Part shown: positions 1-6,329 of the stretch, in pieces
Position numbering within the stretch: position 1 is the stretch's first letter
How the letters are laid out: the number at the start of each line of letters is the position of its first letter
From: Colimorpha_A sp045533115
Lineage (GTDB): Bacteria > Bacillota > Clostridia > Oscillospirales > CAG-272
NCBI GenBank assembly: GCA_045533115.1
Contig: JAZSHF010000029.1
Location: 1-9,758 of the forward strand
DNA length: 9,758 nucleotides
Direction of reading: 5' to 3'
Notes under the pieces: model-generated
Seen by the model: the letters and a program-made list of their open reading frames with translations, nothing else
The model's database searches: none
What the model was told of the DNA's origin: nothing
Made by a program: the position numbers and the translations under genes

Positions 1-236
1 AGTAATATCGGCGCGTCGGCGGCAAACTTATTCATTCCCATTCCCTGCGTCGCCTTTGCGACCTTTTTCGCTGCCTCGCCCTTGCAGACCGTTATAAAGT
101 ACGGCTGACCGTTGCAGGCGGACGGAGACAGCCGCGCCGATTCAAGAATTCTATTCAGCTTTTCTTCTTCAACTTCACGGGCAGGGTCGTAGCTTCGGCA
201 CGACTGCCTTTTTTCTGCTATTTCGGTAAAATTCAT
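1..236 (-). CDS. Nitroreductase-family flavoprotein, N-terminal 78 residues (runs off the window edge)
   Basis: The first 78 residues of an FMN-dependent nitroreductase-like oxidoreductase are visible. The protein begins MNFTEIAEKRQSCRSYDP, which matches the family's N-terminal phosphate-binding segment (R-[RQ]-S-x-R-x-[FY]). It continues with ARLSPSACNGQPYFITV, the typical APSxxNxQPW-like FMN-contacting stretch. The ATG at 234-236 is chosen because GAGGG lies 4 nt before it and no longer in-frame start is evident. Enzymes of this family use NAD(P)H to reduce nitro compounds, flavins or quinones in the cytosol; the substrate cannot be predicted from this fragment. The gene has its own promoter just downstream of the previous gene's terminator, so it is probably transcribed alone or leads an operon beyond the edge. 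The C-terminal part is not in the window. Confidence 0.85.
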   Translation of the reverse strand, partial: MNFTEIAEKRQSCRSYDPAREVEEEKLNRILESARLSPSACNGQPYFITVCKGEAAKKVAKATQGMGMNKFAADAPIL

Positions 237-270
237 ATTTCCCTCGTAATAATATTTTTTTGTTTACACC

Positions 271-299
271 ATTGTACCATTTTTATTTCAAAAAAGCAA
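271..299 (-). promoter_or_regulatory. Promoter for the nitroreductase gene
   Basis: On the minus strand TTGCTT (294-299) is followed after 17 bp by TACAAT (271-276), preceded by TGG as an extended -10. It lies 35 nt upstream of the start codon and just past the terminator at 303-330. Spacing and context are good, and the -35 is only moderately close to consensus. Confidence 0.6.
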
Positions 300-302
300 A
301 TC

Positions 303-330
303 AAAAAAAAGCTGTGCCTTTCGGCACAGC
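303..330 (-). terminator. Intrinsic terminator of the CBM9-like gene
   Basis: A perfect 8-bp stem (GCTGTGCC / GGCACAGC, 311-330) with a 4-nt loop is followed on the minus strand by eight T residues (303-310). It lies about 120 nt beyond the stop codon of the surface protein gene and separates it from the nitroreductase promoter. Confidence 0.85.
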
Positions 331-361
331 CAAAACGAAAACGTTTTATTTTTCAAGAGGC

Positions 362-425
362 AAGTTTGTGCGCTTTTGCGTCAGCAAAATGTTCGCCGTC
401 CTTTTTGGCGTACAAGCACAAACTT
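362..425. repeat. Compact inverted-repeat element with predicted three-way-junction fold
   Basis: The outer arms are perfect 10-bp inverted repeats: aagtttgtgc (362-371) and gcacaaactt (416-425). Inside lie two further hairpins: ttttgc/gcaaaa (374-379 with 384-389, 4-nt loop) and cgcc/ggcg (394-397 with 407-410, 9-nt loop). On either strand this could fold as a three-arm structure. It sits in the 3' untranslated region of the surface protein gene, before the terminator. A MITE-like dispersed repeat or a structured 3' UTR element are both possible. No protein function is evident. Confidence 0.55.
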
Positions 426-427
426 CA

Positions 428-451
428 TATCGTAAAATATATTTTACGATA
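428..451. repeat. Perfect 24-bp AT-rich palindrome after a stop codon
   Basis: Bases 428-451 are their own reverse complement (half-site tatcgtaaaata). The palindrome begins one base after the stop codon (453-455) of the surface protein gene. It lacks a following T-tract, so it is not a classical terminator. It could be a transcript 3'-end stabiliser, part of the adjacent repeat at 362-425, or a protein-binding site. Confidence 0.6.
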
Positions 452-452
452 C

Positions 453-1247
453 TTATCTCTTCTTGGAGATAACGATGCCCGCACCGGAAACAGCTGCGAT
501 TATAGCAAGAACTGTCACGGGATCGCCTGTTGCGGGGTTTTTCTGTTCTTCAGCGGAAAGCTTTACGTTCTTATACATAGAAGGATCCATAGATACGCCC
601 TTGAGTGTGCAGCATATATGATCCTGGTTGGCCGCTTGAAGGGAATCGTTGGATGTGACATTAACGTTGAAGCCAATTTCGCTGCCTGTCTTAGCACCTT
701 CCATAATGGGGAGCTTCAATTCAACGATGTACTTCTTAGCGGAAATATCATAAGTTGTCTTAACTTCCTCGAAGTAAGTTGTTTCCTTACCCTCAGCTGT
801 ACCTAAATTCCAATGACGGCCATCGATCCATGCCTGGTACTTAGTGTATTCGGAACCGCCGTTTGTCCAGTCGATATAGAGCTCTAAGCCGCTCGCTTTC
901 CAGGAGGTCCAACCGGAATCAGCATCTGCTTCGAGATAATTATTAACGTCTATATCATAGGGGTCATATACATCAGCGACTACGTAAAGGAATTCGCCGT
1001 CGTGAAGTACATATATCCAAGCTTCCGCGTCGGACTTGTATCCTGCGTCATCGAAATCGAGTGTACAGTCAATCTTGAGGCCTGACTTTGTGTAAGCTTC
1101 ATCGATCTTACCGTCAATTGTAATTCCGCCCTTGTAGAGGGGAACGTCACCGTAACTTCCGTTAGCGGTAACTGCGGAAGCGGGAACTGCGAGTGCGAGT
1201 ACGAGAGCGAGCATAAGAATCGCTAACGTGAGAGAAAGTTTTTTCAT
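453..1247 (-). CDS. Secreted CBM9-like (DOMON-type) surface protein with NPATG-type C-terminal anchor
   Basis: 264 aa. Residues 1-25 form a signal peptide (MKK, long hydrophobic core, cleavage likely after VPASA). Residues about 37-215 resemble the family 9 carbohydrate-binding/DOMON beta-sandwich: GGITIDGKIDEAY, AWIYVLHDGEFLYVVADVYDP, SGLELYIDW and KKYIVELKLPI are the characteristic strand motifs. The C-terminus has NPATGD (237-242), a hydrophobic stretch (244-260) and SKKR, the layout of a sortase signal of the NPxTG type or a simple membrane anchor. It probably binds glycan or another ligand at the cell surface; no catalytic domain is present. GAAGGAGA lies 8-9 nt before the ATG and a good promoter lies upstream (1285-1313). 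It appears monocistronic, ending at the terminator 303-330. No sortase is in the window, and the ligand is unknown. Confidence 0.8.
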   Translation of the reverse strand: MKKLSLTLAILMLALVLALAVPASAVTANGSYGDVPLYKGGITIDGKIDEAYTKSGLKIDCTLDFDDAGYKSDAEAWIYVLHDGEFLYVVADVYDPYDIDVNNYLEADADSGWTSWKASGLELYIDWTNGGSEYTKYQAWIDGRHWNLGTAEGKETTYFEEVKTTYDISAKKYIVELKLPIMEGAKTGSEIGFNVNVTSNDSLQAANQDHICCTLKGVSMDPSMYKNVKLSAEEQKNPATGDPVTVLAIIAAVSGAGIVISKKR

Positions 1248-1284
1248 TACAATGTCTCCTTCTGTTGTGTAATTTGGTATTTAT

Positions 1285-1313
1285 ATTATACAATAAATTA
1301 TACAACAAATCAA
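1285..1313 (-). promoter_or_regulatory. Promoter for the CBM9-like surface protein gene
   Basis: On the minus strand TTGATT (1308-1313), 17 bp, TATAAT (1285-1290). The -10 lies inside a 12-bp direct repeat (attatacaataa at 1285-1296, attatacaacaa at 1297-1308), so a second TATAAT hexamer lies 12 bp upstream (1297-1302). The better-spaced downstream copy is preferred. Confidence 0.75.
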
Positions 1314-1318
1314 TATAT

Positions 1319-1330
1319 TTTGTGCACAAA
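1319..1330. promoter_or_regulatory. Palindrome TTTGTGCACAAA upstream of the -35 (candidate operator or activator site)
   Basis: A perfect 12-bp palindrome lies 5 bp upstream of the -35 of the surface protein promoter. The position suits an upstream activator site. I do not recognise the regulator, and the site does not resemble a catabolite-repression (cre) box. In AT-rich DNA a chance palindrome is possible. Confidence 0.3.
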
Positions 1331-1570
1331 TTTTAAGGTCGAAAAATATTCAAAATCACGAAAATGCGAGTGAATTGATTGAAAATACAGCTATGAGCAC
1401 TGTGGAACAACCGCTTTTTTGTATTTTCTGTTTTTTGAAATAAAATATATTGTAACTGATTTTCATTTCCGTTTCTCTCCCTCTTTTCGAAAGACTTAAA
1501 CATTCAAAATCGTTAAAATGCCAAATTGAGAGATACCTGATCTGATCTTTTCCATAACTTTACCTCTATA
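1331..1570. other. AT-rich intergenic stretch without a convincing gene
   Basis: I see no gene, RNA or terminator here. Two very short minus-strand ORFs have plausible upstream purine-rich stretches: 1356-1466 (36 aa, hydrophobic C-terminal part) and 1496-1555 (19 aa). A 20-nt imperfect direct repeat (attcaaaatc at 1348 and at 1502, 17 of 20 bases matching) occurs near both ends. Given the adjacent gene remnant at 1571-1774, this may be decayed coding DNA. Confidence 0.4.
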
Positions 1571-1774
1571 TCAGTTAAATCCGCAGGCCTTAAGATATTC
1601 GTAGCTGCGCTTAAGGCACTCAAAGGGATCCTCGCCGTAGCAGTTGTCCTGCTCGACCGTCATATATTTGGTTTCCGACGCCTCAGCGGTCTTGAAAACA
1701 CGGTCAAAGTTGATATTTCCCTCTCCGATGACCGCCGTTTTCTGCCCGTAAGTGCAGTCTTTAAGATGAAGAAA
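1571..1774 (-). pseudogene. C-terminal remnant of a sugar-phosphate isomerase/epimerase-like (xylose isomerase-like TIM barrel) gene
   Basis: A minus-strand frame encodes 67 residues ending in a normal TGA (1571-1573) but has no start codon. It opens FLHLKDCTYGQKTAVIGEG and continues NINFDRVF, then ends KRSYEYLKACGFN. HLKD followed by a G-x-G-N-I-[ND]-F segment is the usual last metal-site strand and end of the sugar-phosphate isomerase/epimerase (AP endonuclease 2-like) fold, which is normally around 250-300 aa. About three quarters of the gene is therefore missing. The break falls exactly at the terminator hairpin of the upstream metallophosphoesterase operon, which suggests a deletion or insertion joined the two. 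With no start, it is not expected to be translated as such. Confidence 0.7.
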
Positions 1775-1802
1775 ACCTCGGAACGCTTGCGTTCCGAGGT
1801 TT
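1767..1802 (-). terminator. Intrinsic terminator of the metallophosphoesterase operon
   Basis: A 13-bp perfect stem (1773-1785 with 1790-1802; core CCTCGGAACG / CGTTCCGAGG) with a 4-nt loop is followed on the minus strand by TTTTCTTC. It begins 14 nt after the 886-aa gene's stop codon. The T-tract overlaps the start of the isomerase remnant's open frame. Confidence 0.75.
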
Positions 1803-1816
1803 CACTATATTATTTG

Positions 1817-4477
1817 TCATTTCTTTTTCTTTTTAAGTATCACCATCGCCGCGACAGCACCGCCGCCGAGCAGTATTACCGCCACGGGAATAATGATGGC
1901 AAGGGGATCAATCTTCTTGCCGTTTCCGCCGTCACCGTCATCGTGTCCGGGATATTTCGTAACATTCTGGGTCGGACGGGGAGGTTTTGTCGTTTCCTTC
2001 TTTTCGGTTGTAACGCCGGGCGAGGACATCGTTTCAAAGCCCGAGGTCTCACTCGAGGTCACCTTACCGCTGTACACGTCAAGCTGCGACATATCGCGCT
2101 TTATCGTGTAGGTCGTTATTTCCCTTACACCCTCAATATTTTCTTTTGTTCCGACGTTTACATATTCGAACGTAATATGATCCTCGTAGAAATCGACCAT
2201 AAGCATCTGCGCGACACTCGTGTCCTCACCGGGAGGGCCCACCGGGTCGAGGCGTGTTGCGGAATTTCGTATCGAACCTACGTGAATATAGTGATATCCG
2301 TCGGTCGTATAGGAGCCGTCAGCGTTCTGAACCTTATTTCCGTAGTTCCAGATAAGCTCGGAGGAATTATAGTGTGCAGATTCCTCCTCGGTACGCCAAT
2401 GAATGTGTCCGTAATTGTAGATCGCGTTCGGATATTCCTCAAGAAGCTCTATAAGCATGGTTCTCGGATTACCGAGATTAGAGTACTGGGAGGGGGCGTA
2501 GAACTCGTAGTTGGTTCCGTCGGTAGTGAAATTGTAGTGGCAGATTATGATGACCGTCTTGTCTTTGCCGATCTCCTCAAGCTGCTCACGCACCCAGGTC
2601 ACCTGCTGAGGATACATCTGCTGACCTGCGCCTCTGTCCTCAACGGTGGGATTCGCATTTCCCGTATAGGACTGATTTATACCGATAATGTCAAGTCCGC
2701 CGACGTTGTAGCGGTAGCAAAGAACCTCGTCGGGATAACGGCAGTATTCCTTGCTGCCCACGATGTCAGCCATATAAAGAGCGTCAAGATATCCGCCCGT
2801 TCTGTTAAGCATCCAGTATGAATAATTTCCCGAATGCAAACGAACCGAGGGATCCTTCTGCTCGGCAATAACGCCGGGCTGCTTATCGTGGTTGCCCGAA
2901 ACGTAGAAAACGTTTTTACCCGTCTTAGTCGCCGTTGCAAGCTCGGTGTCAAGATAAGTTATCGTCGATATGGTATTCTCGTAATTCCAGGCACTCTTTT
3001 CAATATTGTTGCTATGGTAAACTCCCTCGCCGATAATATCGCCGGTAAGCATTATCGCATCGGCACCGCCGCGGTTCTTGATGTAGCTTATCGCATTGAG
3101 AATACTCGGTAAAATCGGGACGTCCTGCACCGGATTCTGACCGTCAAGATGAAGATCCGACATAAATGCGAGACTGTAAAGCGGTGTCTGTCCTTCGTTA
3201 TTGTACTCGCGGTCAAGCTCTCCCGTATAAAGACGCGTTATCGCCGTCGAAAGCGAGCGGGCATACACCTTTGCGCCGCTTCCGTCATATACAAGCTCAA
3301 GATTTACCTTTTCGTCCTGATCGAGAATAACGGAATAGGTAACAGTCGTTTCCTTTTCGGTGACCTCAAAGCTCTTGAGTGTCGCACCGTTCTTCGTGAA
3401 TTTAACGGTCGAGGTTCCCGCCGCCGCTCTCTGCAGCTTTGCCGTTATCTCAAAGGTTCCCGAGCGAGGTGCGACAAAGGTGAGCACAGCATTTTTCTTA
3501 ACGGCTCTCATTCCGAACGCGTCTGATGATTTCTGATTCGGGTCCTTTTCGCGAGAGGTCTCGTACCAGAAGTAGAGATCCTGTCCCTCGGAATATCCGC
3601 GAGTCGTTACTACCATCTCGTTTCCGGGATAATCGTCAAGGGAATAGGTCTTGCTTCCGCAGGTGAGCTTCAGCTCGCGCAGACGGGCTGCAAAGCCCTT
3701 ATCCGCCTCGTTTGTCTCCGCGACCTCCATTACGAAGAGGAGGTCCTCGCCCTTTTTGAGATCAACCGTGCCCTCAAGAGTATATTCCTGCTCGTCGGTC
3801 ACGTTGGTCTCTGTTTTTTCATTCGTTACGGTATCAATTACCTCTCCGCCCTTAACGACCGAATAGGTAACACCCGAATATTTCTTCGGAATACCGCTCA
3901 TCGACGCTCTCTTGAGCACCGTTTCGGTGAAGCTGTAGGTGCCGTCCGCGGGAGCATTGAAGGAGATGACGAACTTCGTCGCCTTCGAGGGCGATGCTAT
4001 AAAGATATCGCCTCTCATATACTCCATATAAGTGTCCTTGAATTTGTTTGCGATCAAAAGACTGTCTCCGTCTCCGACGTAGCTATAGGTCACATTCGGA
4101 TTTGGCTCGGTCGATAGAAGGTTGACTTCCTTTCCGTCCGAAACCGAAATTCCGTAAGCGCGGAAGATCGGCGTGTCCTTTACCTCGGGAGTGTAAATGC
4201 CGAGAAGCTTGCTTCCCGCGCGAAATTCGTAGGTATCAAGATATATCCACGTACTGTCGTAGTTGTACTTCATACCGACGCGGCTCTTCTCTCCGAAGCC
4301 GTCTATCCCCTTTGAGGGATAAATATCATAAACTGTTTGATGTGTTTGCGCGGTCAAGCTCGCAAAATCTGCGTGCTTCGTAGGAATCGTTGCGGCACCG
4401 ACCGCAGTTGCCATCAAAAAGCTGATGCAGAGCACTGCCGAAATAACTCGGTACAGTATAGATAGCGTTCTTTTCAT
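1817..4477 (-). CDS. Exported, membrane-anchored calcineurin-like metallophosphoesterase with two N-terminal beta-rich modules
   Basis: 886 aa. Signal peptide 1-29 (MKRT, hydrophobic core, AVGAA). A HADF...TAQTH segment (35-46) is followed by two related beta-rich modules (about 105-273 and 290-412). The metallophosphoesterase domain (about 434-775) has all the family's metal ligands: D441-L-H443, G479-D480, G528-N-H-D531, H647 and G690-H-I-H693. Residues 803-855 are a Ser/Thr/Pro- and Gly/Asp-rich linker, 857-880 a membrane helix, and 881-886 end in five lysines. No LPxTG motif is present, so it is probably a type I surface protein with its catalytic domain outside. Such enzymes hydrolyse phosphomono- or diesters; the substrate is unknown. 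Its AAAGGAGGG ribosome site overlaps the stop of the upstream paralogue (11-nt gap), so the two are co-transcribed. It ends at a terminator 14 nt downstream. Confidence 0.88.
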   Translation of the reverse strand: MKRTLSILYRVISAVLCISFLMATAVGAATIPTKHADFASLTAQTHQTVYDIYPSKGIDGFGEKSRVGMKYNYDSTWIYLDTYEFRAGSKLLGIYTPEVKDTPIFRAYGISVSDGKEVNLLSTEPNPNVTYSYVGDGDSLLIANKFKDTYMEYMRGDIFIASPSKATKFVISFNAPADGTYSFTETVLKRASMSGIPKKYSGVTYSVVKGGEVIDTVTNEKTETNVTDEQEYTLEGTVDLKKGEDLLFVMEVAETNEADKGFAARLRELKLTCGSKTYSLDDYPGNEMVVTTRGYSEGQDLYFWYETSREKDPNQKSSDAFGMRAVKKNAVLTFVAPRSGTFEITAKLQRAAAGTSTVKFTKNGATLKSFEVTEKETTVTYSVILDQDEKVNLELVYDGSGAKVYARSLSTAITRLYTGELDREYNNEGQTPLYSLAFMSDLHLDGQNPVQDVPILPSILNAISYIKNRGGADAIMLTGDIIGEGVYHSNNIEKSAWNYENTISTITYLDTELATATKTGKNVFYVSGNHDKQPGVIAEQKDPSVRLHSGNYSYWMLNRTGGYLDALYMADIVGSKEYCRYPDEVLCYRYNVGGLDIIGINQSYTGNANPTVEDRGAGQQMYPQQVTWVREQLEEIGKDKTVIIICHYNFTTDGTNYEFYAPSQYSNLGNPRTMLIELLEEYPNAIYNYGHIHWRTEEESAHYNSSELIWNYGNKVQNADGSYTTDGYHYIHVGSIRNSATRLDPVGPPGEDTSVAQMLMVDFYEDHITFEYVNVGTKENIEGVREITTYTIKRDMSQLDVYSGKVTSSETSGFETMSSPGVTTEKKETTKPPRPTQNVTKYPGHDDGDGGNGKKIDPLAIIIPVAVILLGGGAVAAMVILKKKKK
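2079..3250. repeat. Tandem duplication, copy 1 (catalytic half of the 886-aa gene)
   Basis: This stretch aligns without insertions or deletions to 4505-5676 at a constant offset of 2426 bp. It covers the metallophosphoesterase domain. Nucleotide identity is very high in places; for example there are about four differences in 150 bases near 2250-2400. Confidence 0.85.
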
Positions 4478-4488
4478 TTTGCCCTCCT

Positions 4489-6258
4489 TTATGATCGATA
4501 GGTATCAAGCTGCGACATATCGCGCTTGATGGTGTAGGTAGTAATTTTGCGAACGCCCTCAATGTTTTCTTTTCTTCCGACGTTCACGAATTCGAAGGTG
4601 ATGTGATCCTCGTAGAAGTCGACCATCATTATCTGTGCGATGCTCGTTGGCTCACCCGCAGGAGCGACAGGGTCGAGGCGTGTTGCGGAATTTCGTATCG
4701 AGCCTACGTGAATATAGTGATATCCGTCGGTCGTATAGGAGCCGTCGGCGTTCTGAACCTTATTTCCGTAGTTCCAGATAAGCTCGGAGGAATTATAGTG
4801 TGCAGATTCCTCTTCGGTGCGCCAATGCATATGTCCGTAATTGTAGATCGCGTTCGGATATTCCTCAAGAAGCTCCATAAGCATGGTTCTGGGGGTACCG
4901 AGATCAGCGTGCTGGGGGGGAGCATAGAACTCGTAGTTGATTCCGTCGGTACTGAAATTGTAGTGACAGAATATTATGACAGTCTTGTCTTTACCGATCT
5001 TCTCAAGCTGCTCGCGCACCCAGGTCACCTGCTGAGGATACATCTGTTGACCTGCGCCCCTGTCCTCAACGGCGGGATTCGCATTTCCCGTATAAGACTG
5101 ATTTATACCGATAATGTCAAGTCCGCCGACGTTGTAGCGATAGCAAAGAACCTCGTCGGGATAACGGCAGTTTTCCTTGCCGCCCGCAATATCAGCCATA
5201 TAAAGAGCGTCAAGATATCCGCCCGTTCTGTTCAGCATCCAGGAAGAATAATTTCCCGAATGCAAACGGACCGAAGGATCCTTTATCTCGGCGATAACGC
5301 CGGGCTGCTTATCGTGGTTGCCCGAAACGTAGAAAATGTTTTTGCCGGTCTTGGTCGCCGCTGCAAGCTCAGTGTCGAGATAGGTTATCGTCGATATGGT
5401 ATTCTCGTAGTTCCATGCACTCTTCACAATATCGTCGCCATAGCAAACTCCCTCGCTGATAACATCGCCCGCGAGCAATATCGCGTCGACACCTCCGCGA
5501 TCCTTGATACAGCTTATCGCACTAAGAATGCTGGAGGAGAGAGGAACCTCCTGCGCGGGATTTTGTCCGTCGATATGGAGGTCCGACATAAAAGCGAGAG
5601 AACAAAGAGGAGTCTGACCGTCGTTGTTATACTCGCGGTCAAGCTCTCCCGTATACAGACGCGTTATCGCCGTCGAGAAGGAGAGGGCGCGGACAACGTC
5701 GCCGCTTCCGTCGTAAACCAGCTCAAAGGTGATCGTTTCGCCCTCGTCAAGAACGGCGGTATATTTTACTTCAGTTTCCTTTTCCGTCACGGTGAAGCTT
5801 TCGGGCGCTTTTCCGTCAGCCGATACGTTAATTAACGACTTTCCCGCCGTTTCTCTCGCAAGAACGGCAGTAAGCTCAAATCTTCCCGAACGGGGCGCGA
5901 TAAACGTGATGACCGCGCTTTCATTCACCGCCCTCATCGAGAAGGCGTCGGTATTCTCCGCCGACATATCACGGTAGAAGTACAGTTCGCCGTCGCAGTA
6001 ACCGAAAACGGTCGTCTCGCTCTCCGGCTCATATACCGAAAGGGGCTTATTCCCCGAACGGAATTCATAAGTGCCGAGATGCACTGTTTCCCAGCTGAGC
6101 TGACTCTTGGTACCCGCATAAGCAGTCTCACCGAAGCCGTCAAGTCCGCCCTCGCGCGACAGGTAATACGTCGTCAGGTGTGTCTGTGCCGTTTTTCTGA
6201 CGAAATCCGCGTGCCGTGGAGGCATCGTGACCTCGCGCATAGTACTATTCTTTTCCAT
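4489..6258 (-). CDS. Cytosolic-type calcineurin-like metallophosphoesterase, trimmed paralogue of the downstream gene
   Basis: 589 aa. It starts MEKNSTMREVTMPPRHADF with no hydrophobic segment, and an in-frame TGA shortly upstream rules out a longer form. GGAGGG lies 4 nt before this ATG. One beta-rich module (about 85-195) is followed by the metallophosphoesterase domain with complete metal ligands: D226-L-H228, G264-D265, G313-N-H-D316, H432 and G475-H-M-H478. It ends DTYRS directly after the catalytic domain. Against its neighbour it lacks the signal peptide, one about 196-residue N-terminal module, the linker and the membrane anchor. About 53 of 395 aligned catalytic-half residues differ (my count). 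It is the first gene of a two-gene operon driven from promoters at 6289-6317 and 6515-6543. The intact frame and active site argue against decay. The substrate is unknown. Confidence 0.87.
   Translation of the reverse strand: MEKNSTMREVTMPPRHADFVRKTAQTHLTTYYLSREGGLDGFGETAYAGTKSQLSWETVHLGTYEFRSGNKPLSVYEPESETTVFGYCDGELYFYRDMSAENTDAFSMRAVNESAVITFIAPRSGRFELTAVLARETAGKSLINVSADGKAPESFTVTEKETEVKYTAVLDEGETITFELVYDGSGDVVRALSFSTAITRLYTGELDREYNNDGQTPLCSLAFMSDLHIDGQNPAQEVPLSSSILSAISCIKDRGGVDAILLAGDVISEGVCYGDDIVKSAWNYENTISTITYLDTELAAATKTGKNIFYVSGNHDKQPGVIAEIKDPSVRLHSGNYSSWMLNRTGGYLDALYMADIAGGKENCRYPDEVLCYRYNVGGLDIIGINQSYTGNANPAVEDRGAGQQMYPQQVTWVREQLEKIGKDKTVIIFCHYNFSTDGINYEFYAPPQHADLGTPRTMLMELLEEYPNAIYNYGHMHWRTEEESAHYNSSELIWNYGNKVQNADGSYTTDGYHYIHVGSIRNSATRLDPVAPAGEPTSIAQIMMVDFYEDHITFEFVNVGRKENIEGVRKITTYTIKRDMSQLDTYRS
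4505..5676. repeat. Tandem duplication, copy 2 (catalytic half of the 589-aa gene)
   Basis: This is the partner of 2079-3250, at a constant 2426-bp offset with no indels. Similarity drops sharply beyond 5676 and, on the other side, at the 589-aa stop codon, so the conserved block matches the catalytic domain. Confidence 0.85.
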
Positions 6259-6288
6259 ATATCCCTCCGAGTAGGTATTGCATCAAAT

Positions 6289-6317
6289 ATTATAATACTT
6301 TGATATATAATTGTCAA
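6289..6317 (-). promoter_or_regulatory. Consensus promoter (proximal) of the metallophosphoesterase operon
   Basis: On the minus strand TTGACA (6312-6317), exactly 17 bp, TATAAT (6289-6294): a perfect match to the vegetative sigma consensus, 30 nt upstream of the 589-aa gene's start codon. Constitutive strength would be high unless repressed. Confidence 0.9.
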
Positions 6318-6329
6318 CAAAAATGACAA
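6311..6329. promoter_or_regulatory. Inverted repeat TTGTCA-N7-TGACAA over the -35 (candidate operator)
   Basis: The arms at 6311-6316 and 6324-6329 overlap the -35 of the proximal promoter. The same TGACAAC half-site recurs at 6324-6330 and 6361-6367. A perfect consensus promoter with a symmetric site over its -35 suggests repressor control. The regulator is not identifiable. Confidence 0.35.

Noticed and set aside
1817..2110. LPxTG-type sortase signal on the 886-aa protein
   Set aside because: The C-terminus has a Ser/Thr/Pro linker, a helix and lysines, but no LPxTG or NPxTG motif before the helix, so a plain transmembrane anchor is the better reading.
4603..5835. Long plus-strand open frame (410 aa) opposite the 589-aa phosphoesterase gene
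   Set aside because: It lies antisense to a clearly recognisable enzyme, its translation is repetitive V/L/R-rich with no domain, and the same shadow appears antisense to the paralogue at 1766-2821. Codon structure of the real gene explains it.
4489..6258. 589-aa phosphoesterase as a pseudogene or a gene missing its upstream export signal
   Set aside because: An in-frame TGA lies just upstream of the ATG, the frame is intact, all metal ligands are kept, and a good ribosome site and consensus promoter precede it.
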